From: a virus
Reading direction: 5' to 3' (one strand)
IMG/VR virus record: IMGVR_UViG_3300042317_000620
Location: 1-64,000 of that record
Length of the DNA: 64,000 bases
Shown here: positions 47,021 through 55,245 of the stretch, in pieces
Layout of the letters: each line of letters starts with the position of its first letter
Numbering within the stretch: the stretch's first letter is position 1
Made by a program: the position numbers and the translations under genes
The notes under the pieces: model-generated
Databases searched by the model: none
Seen by the model: the letters and a program-made list of their open reading frames with translations, nothing else
What the model was told of the DNA's origin: nothing

Positions 47021-48454
47021 CTATAACAATTCTAGCATATCTTGGTGTTTAATCCATTGAATATCTTTTTTATTTATAATATCAATATATTGATAATATA
47101 ATTTTTCATTATATTGATCAATTACAGAATAATTTTTTATACCATTTCCATAGTATATTTTTATAAAATAATCATTGAGGTAAGACCCAGTCTTGTTAAC
47201 AAAATCAGATTTACTTGGAACTGGAATGTTTGTTTTCATTTGTTCTAAAAAGTTTGATATCTTATCTGGCATTTTATTGTTTTTAGTAAAATCTTGCCAA
47301 AAACTATTATTTTTTTTGTTAGTTACGTAATGTATATAAATTGCAGCAATTATGTCATCTTCTAGATTTTTTATATAGTTATTAATTTTATCTCTAAAAT
47401 TGATTTTATCAACAAGATATTCCTCAAAAGAATCTGCAAACTCTTCCATAACTGAAATAACATTCATTAATGCGCTTGCTTCTAGTGGTTCAAAAAAACT
47501 AGCAGATAATCCTACTGCTAAACAGTTACCAATAAATTGCTTTTCATAAAATCCAGCATCATACTTTATACATCTTGCTGGTTCCCAGTTTTTATTTATT
47601 TTAGTTTTCATTTCTAGCACTGCATCTTCTTCGGAAATAAAGTTACTATCAAAATTATATCCCATGCCATATCGTGATCTAGTTGGAATTTCAAACGTCC
47701 ATCCATAGTCTAGTGCAGTTATTTTACTATAAGGTGGAATAGAATCTCCCATTGGAACTTGACCAACAATAGAACTATTTATTGGTAAGGTTTTGTTAGC
47801 GCTTATCCATTTTTCTTTATAAAAGTTTCCAACAATAACTCTATTAAATCCAGAACAATCAAAAACAAAATCTACATCCATAGAACTGTTTGATAATTGA
47901 ATAGAATTAATTTCATCGCCCTCTGTTTTAAAACCTACTACTAAATCATCAACTATTGTTATTCCCATATCAATGGCTACTTTTTTTAAAAACTTTGAAC
48001 ATAAAAATGTATCAAAATGTATTGCTGTTTGTAATCCATTTTTTTTATTAAAAGAAACAGGAACTTTATTTTGCAATGAATATTTTGTACTTTCATCTAT
48101 GTTTATTAAACTACCATCTTGTTTTATGGCTGTAGATATTAAAGACAAATACTTATCATTATAAATTTTATTTTGTAATATTAATGGAACAAAGAAATCA
48201 ATATCTTCATCATTCCAGTTGCAAAATAAAGACCCCATCTTGATCGTGGCATTAGTCTCTTTCATAAAAGTACCAATATCAATACCAAATTCTTTTAACA
48301 TTGGTAAAAAATTTCCAGAGGTTGCCTCTCCCACACCAACAATGCCTATTGAAGAGTTTTCAATAACTGTAACATTATGATGTGGGAATTTTTTTTGCAT
48401 CTTTAGAGCAACAATATAACCAGATGTTCCTCCTCCGACTACAACTATTTTCAA
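47021..48454 (-). CDS. Flavin-dependent tryptophan-halogenase-like enzyme
   Basis: 477 residues. FAD site IVVVGGGTSGYIVALKM; a catalytic-Lys block ATIKMGSLFCNW equivalent to the K-x-G of tryptophan halogenases; GWTFEIPTRSRYGMGYNF in place of the WxWxIP motif (second Trp is Phe); and GLSASFFEPLEASALMNV. These enzymes chlorinate, brominate or iodinate aromatic substrates using FADH2 and O2. A viral halogenase is known from a cyanophage. Coupled to an AhpD-like gene upstream by ATGA. No flavin reductase is visible here. Confidence 0.85.
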   Translation of the reverse strand: MKIVVVGGGTSGYIVALKMQKKFPHHNVTVIENSSIGIVGVGEATSGNFLPMLKEFGIDIGTFMKETNATIKMGSLFCNWNDEDIDFFVPLILQNKIYNDKYLSLISTAIKQDGSLINIDESTKYSLQNKVPVSFNKKNGLQTAIHFDTFLCSKFLKKVAIDMGITIVDDLVVGFKTEGDEINSIQLSNSSMDVDFVFDCSGFNRVIVGNFYKEKWISANKTLPINSSIVGQVPMGDSIPPYSKITALDYGWTFEIPTRSRYGMGYNFDSNFISEEDAVLEMKTKINKNWEPARCIKYDAGFYEKQFIGNCLAVGLSASFFEPLEASALMNVISVMEEFADSFEEYLVDKINFRDKINNYIKNLEDDIIAAIYIHYVTNKKNNSFWQDFTKNNKMPDKISNFLEQMKTNIPVPSKSDFVNKTGSYLNDYFIKIYYGNGIKNYSVIDQYNEKLYYQYIDIINKKDIQWIKHQDMLELL

Positions 48455-48990
48455 ACCGAATATCTCCTATCGTATCCAGCCTTATTAATTTGTTCTGCTG
48501 CAAATTCCCACTCAGCATAATTTTCTTGAACAATTCCATGCCCTTCAACGATTCTGTTATAGAAATTAAAAATTGCACAAACTGAAATTGCATCCTTGAG
48601 TTCTGCTTCAGAAAATCCAGCATCAAAAACATTTTGATAATCAGATTTTGTTAGTTGTGAAGGAGTCAAAGTTAACTTTTTAACCAAGTCTAAAATTGTT
48701 TTTAGTTTGTGACTTTCATAATCTTGATCAACAATATTTTTTAATTCTTCTTCATCTGCATTTAAAGATTTTGCAAATACAAGATGAGATCCAGTGCAGT
48801 ATTTACATCCATTCAAAGATGATGTAAACATAGCAACAATCTCTCTATCTTTTGATGAAAGGGCGCTATCCTCTCTTAAAATTTCCTGAGCCAAAACTAA
48901 TGCTGTTCCATACTTTTTTGGATTTTCCATAAATACATCTACAATTGTAGAATTGTTATTAAAACTAGAAAATACGTTTTCAATTGCCAT
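48451..48990 (-). CDS. AhpD/carboxymuconolactone-decarboxylase-like peroxidase
   Basis: 179 residues. The helical AhpD fold has SSLNGCKYCTGSHLVFA with the redox CxxC and nearby His, and KTILDLVKKLTLTPSQLT. AhpD-type proteins reduce peroxides with a CxxC couple. Directly coupled to the halogenase (ATGA), so it may protect against or supply oxidant for that enzyme; it also overlaps the primase gene by 1 bp. The pairing is visible; the joint function is inferred. Confidence 0.8.
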   Translation of the reverse strand: MAIENVFSSFNNNSTIVDVFMENPKKYGTALVLAQEILREDSALSSKDREIVAMFTSSLNGCKYCTGSHLVFAKSLNADEEELKNIVDQDYESHKLKTILDLVKKLTLTPSQLTKSDYQNVFDAGFSEAELKDAISVCAIFNFYNRIVEGHGIVQENYAEWEFAAEQINKAGYDRRYSV

Positions 48991-49934
48991 TATTGTAACC
49001 TTCCTATTATGTCTGATTTAAAATCACTTTCTAACTCTATTATATCAGAATCTAGCATATCTCCAATATCTTTGTACTTTTTATCAAGTCTAATGATTTG
49101 TGATCTGCTGCCTATTTTTTCAACTATTTTACTTCCCATGGAGTTTCCAGCATCATCATTGTCAACAATCACACACACTTCATTAAAATATTTTTTAAGC
49201 AATTCTATCTGAGAACTTGATACATTTGCACCTAATGTTGCTACTGCTGAAAATCCAACCTGGTCTAATCTAATAGCATCAAATGAGGACTCTACGACAT
49301 AAACTTTATTTGACTGTTTTACTCTATGCAAATTAAAAAGTATTTTACTTTTTGGAAGTCCTGGAGTATTCTTAAACTCTTTATTTTCAATAGTTCGTGC
49401 AACAAAACCAATGGTCATTCCTTCTGGGGATTGAACTGGTATTGTAACCATATCTTGTTTTTCAGAATAGCCAAGGCTAAACTTCTCTATAGATTTTTTT
49501 GTTATTTGTCTACCTTCAAAATATCGCATTGCTCTAGGAGACTCTAGCGTTTGATTGTTCAATCTTTTGATTAATACCTCATCATATTGAATAAACTCTT
49601 TTGGTTTATATAACTTTTTATTAATAAGATTTTCAATGTTAGTTTCTTTTTCTTTACTCTTAATAAATCTGATAGACTCAAAATAAGACCTACCAGTCAT
49701 CTTCATAATAAGTTCTTGAAGTTCTGCTGTTTGCTGACAACTAAAACAAAAGAACAATCCACTTTCTTTAGACACTTCTCCTGCTGGTGTTCTTGTGTTA
49801 TTGTGATATGGACAAAATATAATAAAGTCTGAACCAACTTCTGATTCTAATGTTATGCCTGATCCAACAAGGACTCTTTTAATCTGTTCTTCTGTATATG
49901 TATTGGTCTGTACCCGTCTACCGCGATTATCCAC
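48990..49934 (-). CDS. DnaG-like primase
   Basis: 314 residues. A CHC2-type zinc finger (CPYH near 41, CFSC near 62) precedes a helical region and a TOPRIM domain with VYVVESSFDAIRL (Glu) and VCVIVDNDDAGN (Asp pair). Shorter than bacterial DnaG (about 580), lacking the helicase-binding domain. The GTG start lies inside the previous gene (82-bp overlap), which is unusually long. Confidence 0.85.
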   Translation of the reverse strand: MDNRGRRVQTNTYTEEQIKRVLVGSGITLESEVGSDFIIFCPYHNNTRTPAGEVSKESGLFFCFSCQQTAELQELIMKMTGRSYFESIRFIKSKEKETNIENLINKKLYKPKEFIQYDEVLIKRLNNQTLESPRAMRYFEGRQITKKSIEKFSLGYSEKQDMVTIPVQSPEGMTIGFVARTIENKEFKNTPGLPKSKILFNLHRVKQSNKVYVVESSFDAIRLDQVGFSAVATLGANVSSSQIELLKKYFNEVCVIVDNDDAGNSMGSKIVEKIGSRSQIIRLDKKYKDIGDMLDSDIIELESDFKSDIIGRLQ

Positions 49935-50176
49935 TGTATCTTCTTTCTTCCAACGTGCATTCCATATGCTGTAAGGGCAAACTCAAAATAATTTTTGTCA
50001 CTATCATATTTTAGCGTAAAGTCTGGTTCAATGTCAATTCTTGGGGCATATCCAGTTTCACGCATCTGGATGACCAAAAGACGTAGATATTCTTCTTTAA
50101 GTCTAGGTATGTGAGATTCATCCTTGATGATGCCATCAAGATAGAAGTTTTTAATCGGTTTGTGATGAAGTGACAC
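49853..50176 (-). CDS. 107-residue replication-associated protein
   Basis: FYLDGIIKDESHIPRLKEEYLRLLVIQMRETGYAPRID followed by NYFEFALTAYGMHVGRKKI and a Tyr-rich GYRPIHIQK. It resembles an alpha/beta domain seen between helicase and primase genes in actinophages. Function unknown. The end overlaps the primase start by 82 bp. Confidence 0.6.
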   Translation of the reverse strand: MSLHHKPIKNFYLDGIIKDESHIPRLKEEYLRLLVIQMRETGYAPRIDIEPDFTLKYDSDKNYFEFALTAYGMHVGRKKIQWIIAVDGYRPIHIQKNRLKESLLDQA

Positions 50177-50182
50177 ATTATA

Positions 50183-51409
50183 TTATAACGCCTTATCTTC
50201 GTAGTCTTTGTATCGATAGTAACCTTTATCAAAGTCTACCTGCACTAAAAACTCACCCATAAAACCATTACGATTCTTTCTAAAGGCACACTCAATGATA
50301 TCTGAGTTAGTTGCCCTACCCAAAGCCATAACCCAGTCAGCATCGTACGCAATCTGTCTAGACCAGGCAGTCTGACCAAGCGTAGGGACACTGCTAAGAT
50401 CATTTACATCATCTGGGGTAGCAGAGGAGATAGCAATAATTGGAACCTCTTCTGAAATAGCCATAAGTTTAAGTTCACGAGACAAGTTCTTCATTCTTAC
50501 TGTTTCATTATCAGATTTTTGATTTGGTGTCATAAGTTGTAGATAATCCACAATAACAAAGTCTGGTTTATATTGGTCTATCTTGCCACGTAGAACAGAC
50601 GGACTAATCTCTCCACCCTGATCATTTGAGATAATATGAAATGGGTTCTTGCCTTCAAGGTGGCGCTTGTGCCATTCCTTTAATGTGTCTATCTCAATAT
50701 TACCTTGACTAATTTTACGATGCGACCAAAGTCCTTCACCCATAATTGTAAATACACGATTACGAACCTCTGTTTCAGACATCTCAAGACTAATAATTAG
50801 TGGTGTCTTGCCTTGCTTCCAAGCCTGTACCGCAAAATAAAGTGCAAGCCAAGACTTACCAATTCCTGGATATGCAAGGAATACTCCTAGTTGTCCACCA
50901 GTAATTCCAGATGGTAGATAGTTGTCAAATCCTGGTAGTCCAGTTTTAATTCCTACATTGCCCGCTGCTTCCATTTTTTTGAGATGATCAAAATAAGCAA
51001 TTGCAGAATCTAGATCAATAACATCAATATCACGAACGGCAGATGTATTCTTTTTTAACTCTGACGTTTTTGTAATTAAATTATTTAATGCTTCTACACC
51101 CTTGTCATTTTGAACATCTCCTGCTGCAGAACGCAGAATGTCTTTAAGGCTATCATTTAAATATTCATGCTGTAATTCTTCTAGATGGTGCTTAGTTGCT
51201 CCAATATCTTCAATTACCTCAAAGTCTCTAAACTTTTCAACGACAAGTGATGCTGGTGGAACAGAACTATTGTGCTCAAAATAATTTCTAATAAAATTCC
51301 AGATATCTGAGTGCGTTCTAAGAATGCCATCAACGTTAGCCTGTAATAGAACGTGTATCTGCTTATCTTTTAATACAGCATTAATTACTTTTGCTTCTGA
51401 GTTATTCAC
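50183..51409 (-). CDS. DnaB-like replicative helicase
   Basis: 408 residues. The C-terminal RecA-like ATPase has GIKTGLPGFDNYLP, Walker A AYPGIGKSWLAL, PLIISLEMSETEVRNR, Walker B DFVIVDYLQLM and an Arg-finger-like tail GYYRYKDYE. The N-terminal part is helical. It unwinds DNA ahead of the polymerase, with the adjacent primase. Overlaps the upstream gene by 8 bp. Confidence 0.9.
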   Translation of the reverse strand: MNNSEAKVINAVLKDKQIHVLLQANVDGILRTHSDIWNFIRNYFEHNSSVPPASLVVEKFRDFEVIEDIGATKHHLEELQHEYLNDSLKDILRSAAGDVQNDKGVEALNNLITKTSELKKNTSAVRDIDVIDLDSAIAYFDHLKKMEAAGNVGIKTGLPGFDNYLPSGITGGQLGVFLAYPGIGKSWLALYFAVQAWKQGKTPLIISLEMSETEVRNRVFTIMGEGLWSHRKISQGNIEIDTLKEWHKRHLEGKNPFHIISNDQGGEISPSVLRGKIDQYKPDFVIVDYLQLMTPNQKSDNETVRMKNLSRELKLMAISEEVPIIAISSATPDDVNDLSSVPTLGQTAWSRQIAYDADWVMALGRATNSDIIECAFRKNRNGFMGEFLVQVDFDKGYYRYKDYEDKAL

Positions 51410-51710
51410 TTAGCCACGCCCTTGCCTTCCTACGTCTTTCTAATCGATCTTTATCATCTTGCTCTTTATCAAGTTTAGCCTTTAAAATTTTTTCAGCATT
51501 ATATGCAAAATAATTCCAAGACGGATCTTGTGCCACTTTAAAATAGTATTGAAGTAAATCGTAACATGCTGGCAATCCATAGGACTCAATTAACGCATCT
51601 GAGGCCCACTGTTCTACATTTAAATTTAAAGTAGACTTTGCCTGATATCTTTCGTTATGATACTTAGAATATCTGCTTAGCAAAGCCATTCGGTCTTTGC
51701 GGTCTGCCAT
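51402..51710 (-). CDS. Replication-region protein, possible helicase-loader-like
   Basis: 102 residues, helical and charged: MALLSRYSKYHNERYQAKS, QWASDALIESYGLPACYDLLQYYFKVA and a basic ARAWLSE end with an Arg/Lys-rich segment. Coupled to the helicase by overlap, which suggests a helicase accessory role (inference). Confidence 0.55.
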   Translation of the reverse strand: MADRKDRMALLSRYSKYHNERYQAKSTLNLNVEQWASDALIESYGLPACYDLLQYYFKVAQDPSWNYFAYNAEKILKAKLDKEQDDKDRLERRRKARAWLSE

Positions 51711-51919
51711 TATTCTTCTATTTCTGCCTTAGCCTCATTGATCTTCTCAGTCAATTTAGCCTCTACAAAGCCATAGACGCGTTCCATAGCATCGTTGGTT
51801 GTCTCACCCTGCCTCTTTGCATCTACTACTCCCAAATCAAGCCGTAGCGATTGAAAATTGCCAAGATTTAATGTATATCCTAAAGTAACAGATACCTTAG
51901 TGTTTTCGTTTTGTTCCAT
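51710..51919 (-). CDS. Small conserved actinophage protein
   Basis: 69 residues. VSVTLGYTLNLGNFQSLRLDLGV followed by DAMERVYGFVEAKLTEKINEA is a frequent small phage protein with a beta sheet and a helix; unknown role. One-base overlap with the next gene. Confidence 0.6.
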   Translation of the reverse strand: MEQNENTKVSVTLGYTLNLGNFQSLRLDLGVVDAKRQGETTNDAMERVYGFVEAKLTEKINEAKAEIEE

Positions 51920-51934
51920 TAGTCCTCCAAAGGC

Positions 51935-52480
51935 CTAGTTAATGCTTTCATTCCAAACAGGGATAAATCTACCATCTTCAGTTCTTGTATATGTAAGTAT
52001 ACCATCGCCCATTCTGCGTGTCAACTCTTGTTTAGTGGGAGTATTATTGTTTGTAATTAGTCCATCTTTTCTTGGTTGCCCTTGATGAATTGATGCAAGA
52101 ATATCTCTCATCTCTCTAACCTGACTTTCAGAATAATATGATCTAATCTGAAAACCTACTTTTCCATATTTACTACATCCTTTAGGAGATGGAATAATAC
52201 CTTTTTTCATTAAACGTGGCATATATTTTCTATGTCTATTTAATAGTTGTGATGTTTCACTCACGGTATATGCTCGCTCTCTTTTCTTTTTAAACTCATG
52301 TAAAAAACAAATTTCATTTTGATCTTTATTAATGTTGTATAAAGTTATAGTACCAGTAGATCTGCTATTGTGATATATTCTTACAAGGTCTCCATTAAGA
52401 AACCATATTTTTTTGCTGCCAGAAATTACAGGGGCGCTATTGTAGTCTTTGCCCTTATCTTTTCCTGAGAAAGCAGCCAT
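51935..52480 (-). CDS. MerR-like HTH protein
   Basis: 181 residues. The central YTVSETSQLLNRHRKYMPRLMKKGIIPSPKG matches a MerR-type helix-turn-helix that begins a recognition domain. A flanking beta-rich N-terminal segment (WFLNGDLVRIYHNS) may be a KOW-like fold. Probably a phage transcription regulator or DNA-binding factor. Overlaps the zinc-ribbon gene upstream by 55 bp. Confidence 0.6.
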   Translation of the reverse strand: MAAFSGKDKGKDYNSAPVISGSKKIWFLNGDLVRIYHNSRSTGTITLYNINKDQNEICFLHEFKKKRERAYTVSETSQLLNRHRKYMPRLMKKGIIPSPKGCSKYGKVGFQIRSYYSESQVREMRDILASIHQGQPRKDGLITNNNTPTKQELTRRMGDGILTYTRTEDGRFIPVWNESIN

Positions 52481-52614
52481 GATCCCTCTTTAGAACTATC
52501 TGGTGGATGATAAAATTTTCTTTTACCACACATAATACAGTATACCTCAAGATGCTCAGATGTGCTAAATTGACGGTCTACTAGGATTTTGCCTTTACAT
52601 TTTGCACATTTCAA
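52426..52614 (-). CDS. 62-residue zinc-ribbon protein
   Basis: MKCAKCKGKILVDR and YCIMCGKRKF provide two CxxC pairs; the C-terminus is basic. Its last 18 codons overlap the HTH gene in another frame, a long overlap that suggests compaction. Confidence 0.6.
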   Translation of the reverse strand: MKCAKCKGKILVDRQFSTSEHLEVYCIMCGKRKFYHPPDSSKEGSWLLSQEKIRAKTTIAPL

Positions 52615-53054
52615 TTTGGAATTCCAATAACAAGAACATTAACATCTATTGTAGCAACACCATTAGAAGAAAACTTTGCAACAAGGTTGGCCTCTGATGT
52701 TGTAACATTTGTAAGAAACACAGAAACATTTTTACCAGCCTCTGTTCCACCCTTATTCCATGGTGTTGCAACTACAATTGGTGGATATTTAAAACTAAAG
52801 TTAACTTTAAATGGAACTTCTCCTCCAGCCGTAGTGGTAGCAGCATTAGTTACGTTTACAGTTTCGCCATATATAGAGGCTCCTGGTGTTGGAACCTCAT
52901 AACCTGTTCTTGGTGTGGTAGTCCCAACAATTTTAGTATTATTAGAAGATGTTGGAGAGGACTGTCTTAAAAGTTGATTAACTGTTGTAACAATGCTAGA
53001 GATGTATGAAACATCTAATGGCTGACCTCTTTGTGGTATTGGTAACTCAGGCAT
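52611..53054 (-). CDS. Small virion or tail protein
   Basis: 147 residues, Thr/Val/Asn-rich with SYISSIVTTVNQLLRQ at the start (helical) and a beta-rich end FKYPPIVVATPWNKGG and VSVFLTNVTTSEANLVA. A helix followed by a beta-sandwich resembles fibre-type or tail-tip proteins (H-type lectin-like). It ends the block of tail genes. Confidence 0.6.
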   Translation of the reverse strand: MPELPIPQRGQPLDVSYISSIVTTVNQLLRQSSPTSSNNTKIVGTTTPRTGYEVPTPGASIYGETVNVTNAATTTAGGEVPFKVNFSFKYPPIVVATPWNKGGTEAGKNVSVFLTNVTTSEANLVAKFSSNGVATIDVNVLVIGIPN

Positions 53055-53080
53055 GATATTTAATTATAGCACATTCCGAA

Positions 53081-53566
53081 TTAAAGATTTTCTTTAGTTG
53101 TTTTAACTAAAATCTGATTGGTATTTATTATCCTATCATATGTTGCATTTTGAACAATAACATTAAAATTGTCTACGTCATTTTGATCTAACAGAAATCT
53201 AACACTAAAAAATCCTTGTTCGGTCTTGCTATATGAATAGGTTGAAACTGCTGGTTCTCCAACCGCAGTATTTGTTTTTAAAAATATATCATAATTTCTC
53301 ATATATTGCAACTCTATTCCTGAAGGAGCCCACTGTAAGATTACTTCATAAATTGAAGTGCTTCCCTGTTGTTGTACAGATAAAGTATATGAATATGGAG
53401 AAGCAATTGTTGGCAACGCAACCTCTTGTATTTTTGACCAGTGCGATGCTCTGTTTCTATCTTCAGAAATAACTCTATATCTTAATCTAATTTTTCCAGT
53501 TTGCCCACTAAAAGGTGGAAGATCTTTGTTTTTAATAATAGATTTTTTAATATTTTTATCTGCCAT
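53081..53566 (-). CDS. Tail protein with FN3-like domain
   Basis: 161 residues. IRLRYRVISEDRNRASHWSKI and YEVILQWAPSGIELQYMRNYDIFLK are FN3-type strands, ending FSVRFLLDQNDVDNFNV. FN3 domains decorate phage tails and may touch cell-surface sugars. A single base overlaps the adjacent long tail gene. Confidence 0.6.
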   Translation of the reverse strand: MADKNIKKSIIKNKDLPPFSGQTGKIRLRYRVISEDRNRASHWSKIQEVALPTIASPYSYTLSVQQQGSTSIYEVILQWAPSGIELQYMRNYDIFLKTNTAVGEPAVSTYSYSKTEQGFFSVRFLLDQNDVDNFNVIVQNATYDRIINTNQILVKTTKENL

Positions 53567-54693
53567 TATTCAACACCAACAGACATCCTATACTCTATAT
53601 AATTATTTGTGTTTGATGCTTTTAGTATTGGTTGCTCATCAGCATTTTTTACTACTGTATATGCTGTTAATCCATATAGTGGATTTTGAGTTGTTACATT
53701 TTCAATTCTAATTGCATCAAGACCAATATAGTAATTATCGGTCAATGCATTACTTGTAACTGCACAAGCATATATTTTTAAAGATGTTACATCTGCCCAA
53801 GAAAATCCATCTTCTTGTACAACATCTGAAATATTTTTTTCAATAGTATAATATCTATTGCTTGAAAAATCAATGCTTGCGTTTCCTGCATCAACAACAT
53901 TAAAAATTAATCTTGCTTTTTTAGTAGATGTATTGATAAAATCAACAATAATTTTTACGCTATCTGGGCCAGTGTAGGGGGTTGAGAGTGTTAGGGCTGC
54001 AGACTTATTTATAACAGAAAAGGCAATTTTAATTTTATCAGATAGAGAGTTTTGAGATAAGTTAATTGATGTTCCAGTTTTTAAAATATGATATGCCGAT
54101 GATAAATTTGTAGAAGATGTAGCATCTTTAATACTAGAAAAATCTCCAGCCACAAGAATAACATTATTAAAAAACCTACATCTTTCATGATAGTCATTTC
54201 TATTATTTCTATAAAAAATTCTATTATCAGAATTTGCTTGAAAAACATCATAGGCAACATCAATAACATTATCATCACCAGGATCTAATGCAGTAGTTAC
54301 AACAGGTATATTTGCTGTTGATGCAGTTACTGATTGCCAAGCCTCTTCTTGTGAAAATAAAACAATATTTCTGCTATCAAATCCCGCAGCAGATGGATTG
54401 CTTCCAGCAGAATAAATTCCAATTTCAGTAATTTCATATTTTTCCTGGCTAGGAAGTTCTCCTGTAAACACTAACTTATTTACTCCATCTTCATATACAT
54501 AACCACGAGATGAAATCGGTACCCTAAACATTTCAAAGTCTAACGATTCTTTTTGTGCATATGTATTAAAACTGTGTGAGTCTGCAGACCCTAATGGTTG
54601 TGGTCCAGAACCAAAAGCCATGTAGGATGCGAATGCTGGGGCAGTGCCTAAAAGGTACTTTGCCACAATTTCTTTGCCAGTATTAGTTATCAA
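53566..54693 (-). CDS. Tail fibre or baseplate protein
   Basis: 375 residues. The N-terminal TGKEIVAKYLLGTAPAFASYMAFGSG and DGVNKLVFTGELPSQEKYEITEIGIYSAG are typical of tail or baseplate fibre proteins that trimerise. The later part is beta-rich (LSTPYTGPDSVKIIVDFIN) and could be a carbohydrate-binding jelly roll. Confidence 0.7.
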   Translation of the reverse strand: MITNTGKEIVAKYLLGTAPAFASYMAFGSGPQPLGSADSHSFNTYAQKESLDFEMFRVPISSRGYVYEDGVNKLVFTGELPSQEKYEITEIGIYSAGSNPSAAGFDSRNIVLFSQEEAWQSVTASTANIPVVTTALDPGDDNVIDVAYDVFQANSDNRIFYRNNRNDYHERCRFFNNVILVAGDFSSIKDATSSTNLSSAYHILKTGTSINLSQNSLSDKIKIAFSVINKSAALTLSTPYTGPDSVKIIVDFINTSTKKARLIFNVVDAGNASIDFSSNRYYTIEKNISDVVQEDGFSWADVTSLKIYACAVTSNALTDNYYIGLDAIRIENVTTQNPLYGLTAYTVVKNADEQPILKASNTNNYIEYRMSVGVE

Positions 54694-54695
54694 GA

Positions 54696-55244
54696 CTAAT
54701 CAACCCCTAATGTATCATTATATATTGTACCACCTGAAATGATTTCAATTTGAATTCTTTCATCAGAAGCATTGTCTTTTGTTTCTATAATTAAGTCTCC
54801 ATTTGCATCTATATATACATTAGTTCCATTTGTGCTAGAATCTGTTGGAACATCTGGTATTCTAGTGAGAAGGTTAATAGCAAAATTGAAAAAATACACA
54901 TCTGAAGTATCCTGAAGGGCTATAATCTTTTTTGGATCATAGGTGTTTTTAAAATTTGCAATATTTGCAATAGGCTGATAATCTATATTTTTAGTATTAA
55001 CAAAATTTTTATTACTTAATATTAAAAGTTCGTGTCCAGCAATTTGTTCAAACAACAAATTTACAATTTCTCCCTCTCCTATAGGATTTATAACGTTTTC
55101 ATCAAAACCAACATATTGGGGAGTTGCTATTTTAATAGAGGCTTTTGTCACTAAACTAGATGACTTTTGATCTATTTGTGGAACTGGTGGTGTTGCTGGT
55201 TTATCTTTGGTCATTTCTAACCATTCTTCTTCCCAAGTACCCAT
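54696..55244 (-). CDS. Tail-region protein of unknown function
   Basis: 182 residues. MGTWEEEWLEMTKDKPATPP is followed by a flexible linker, then beta strands INPIGEGEIVNLLFEQIAGHELLILSN and an acidic region ending SGGTIYNDTLGVD. The ATG chosen follows the previous stop within 2 nt with a GAGG site. Possibly an adaptor between tail tip and fibre. Confidence 0.55.
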   Translation of the reverse strand: MGTWEEEWLEMTKDKPATPPVPQIDQKSSSLVTKASIKIATPQYVGFDENVINPIGEGEIVNLLFEQIAGHELLILSNKNFVNTKNIDYQPIANIANFKNTYDPKKIIALQDTSDVYFFNFAINLLTRIPDVPTDSSTNGTNVYIDANGDLIIETKDNASDERIQIEIISGGTIYNDTLGVD

Positions 55245-55245
55245 A

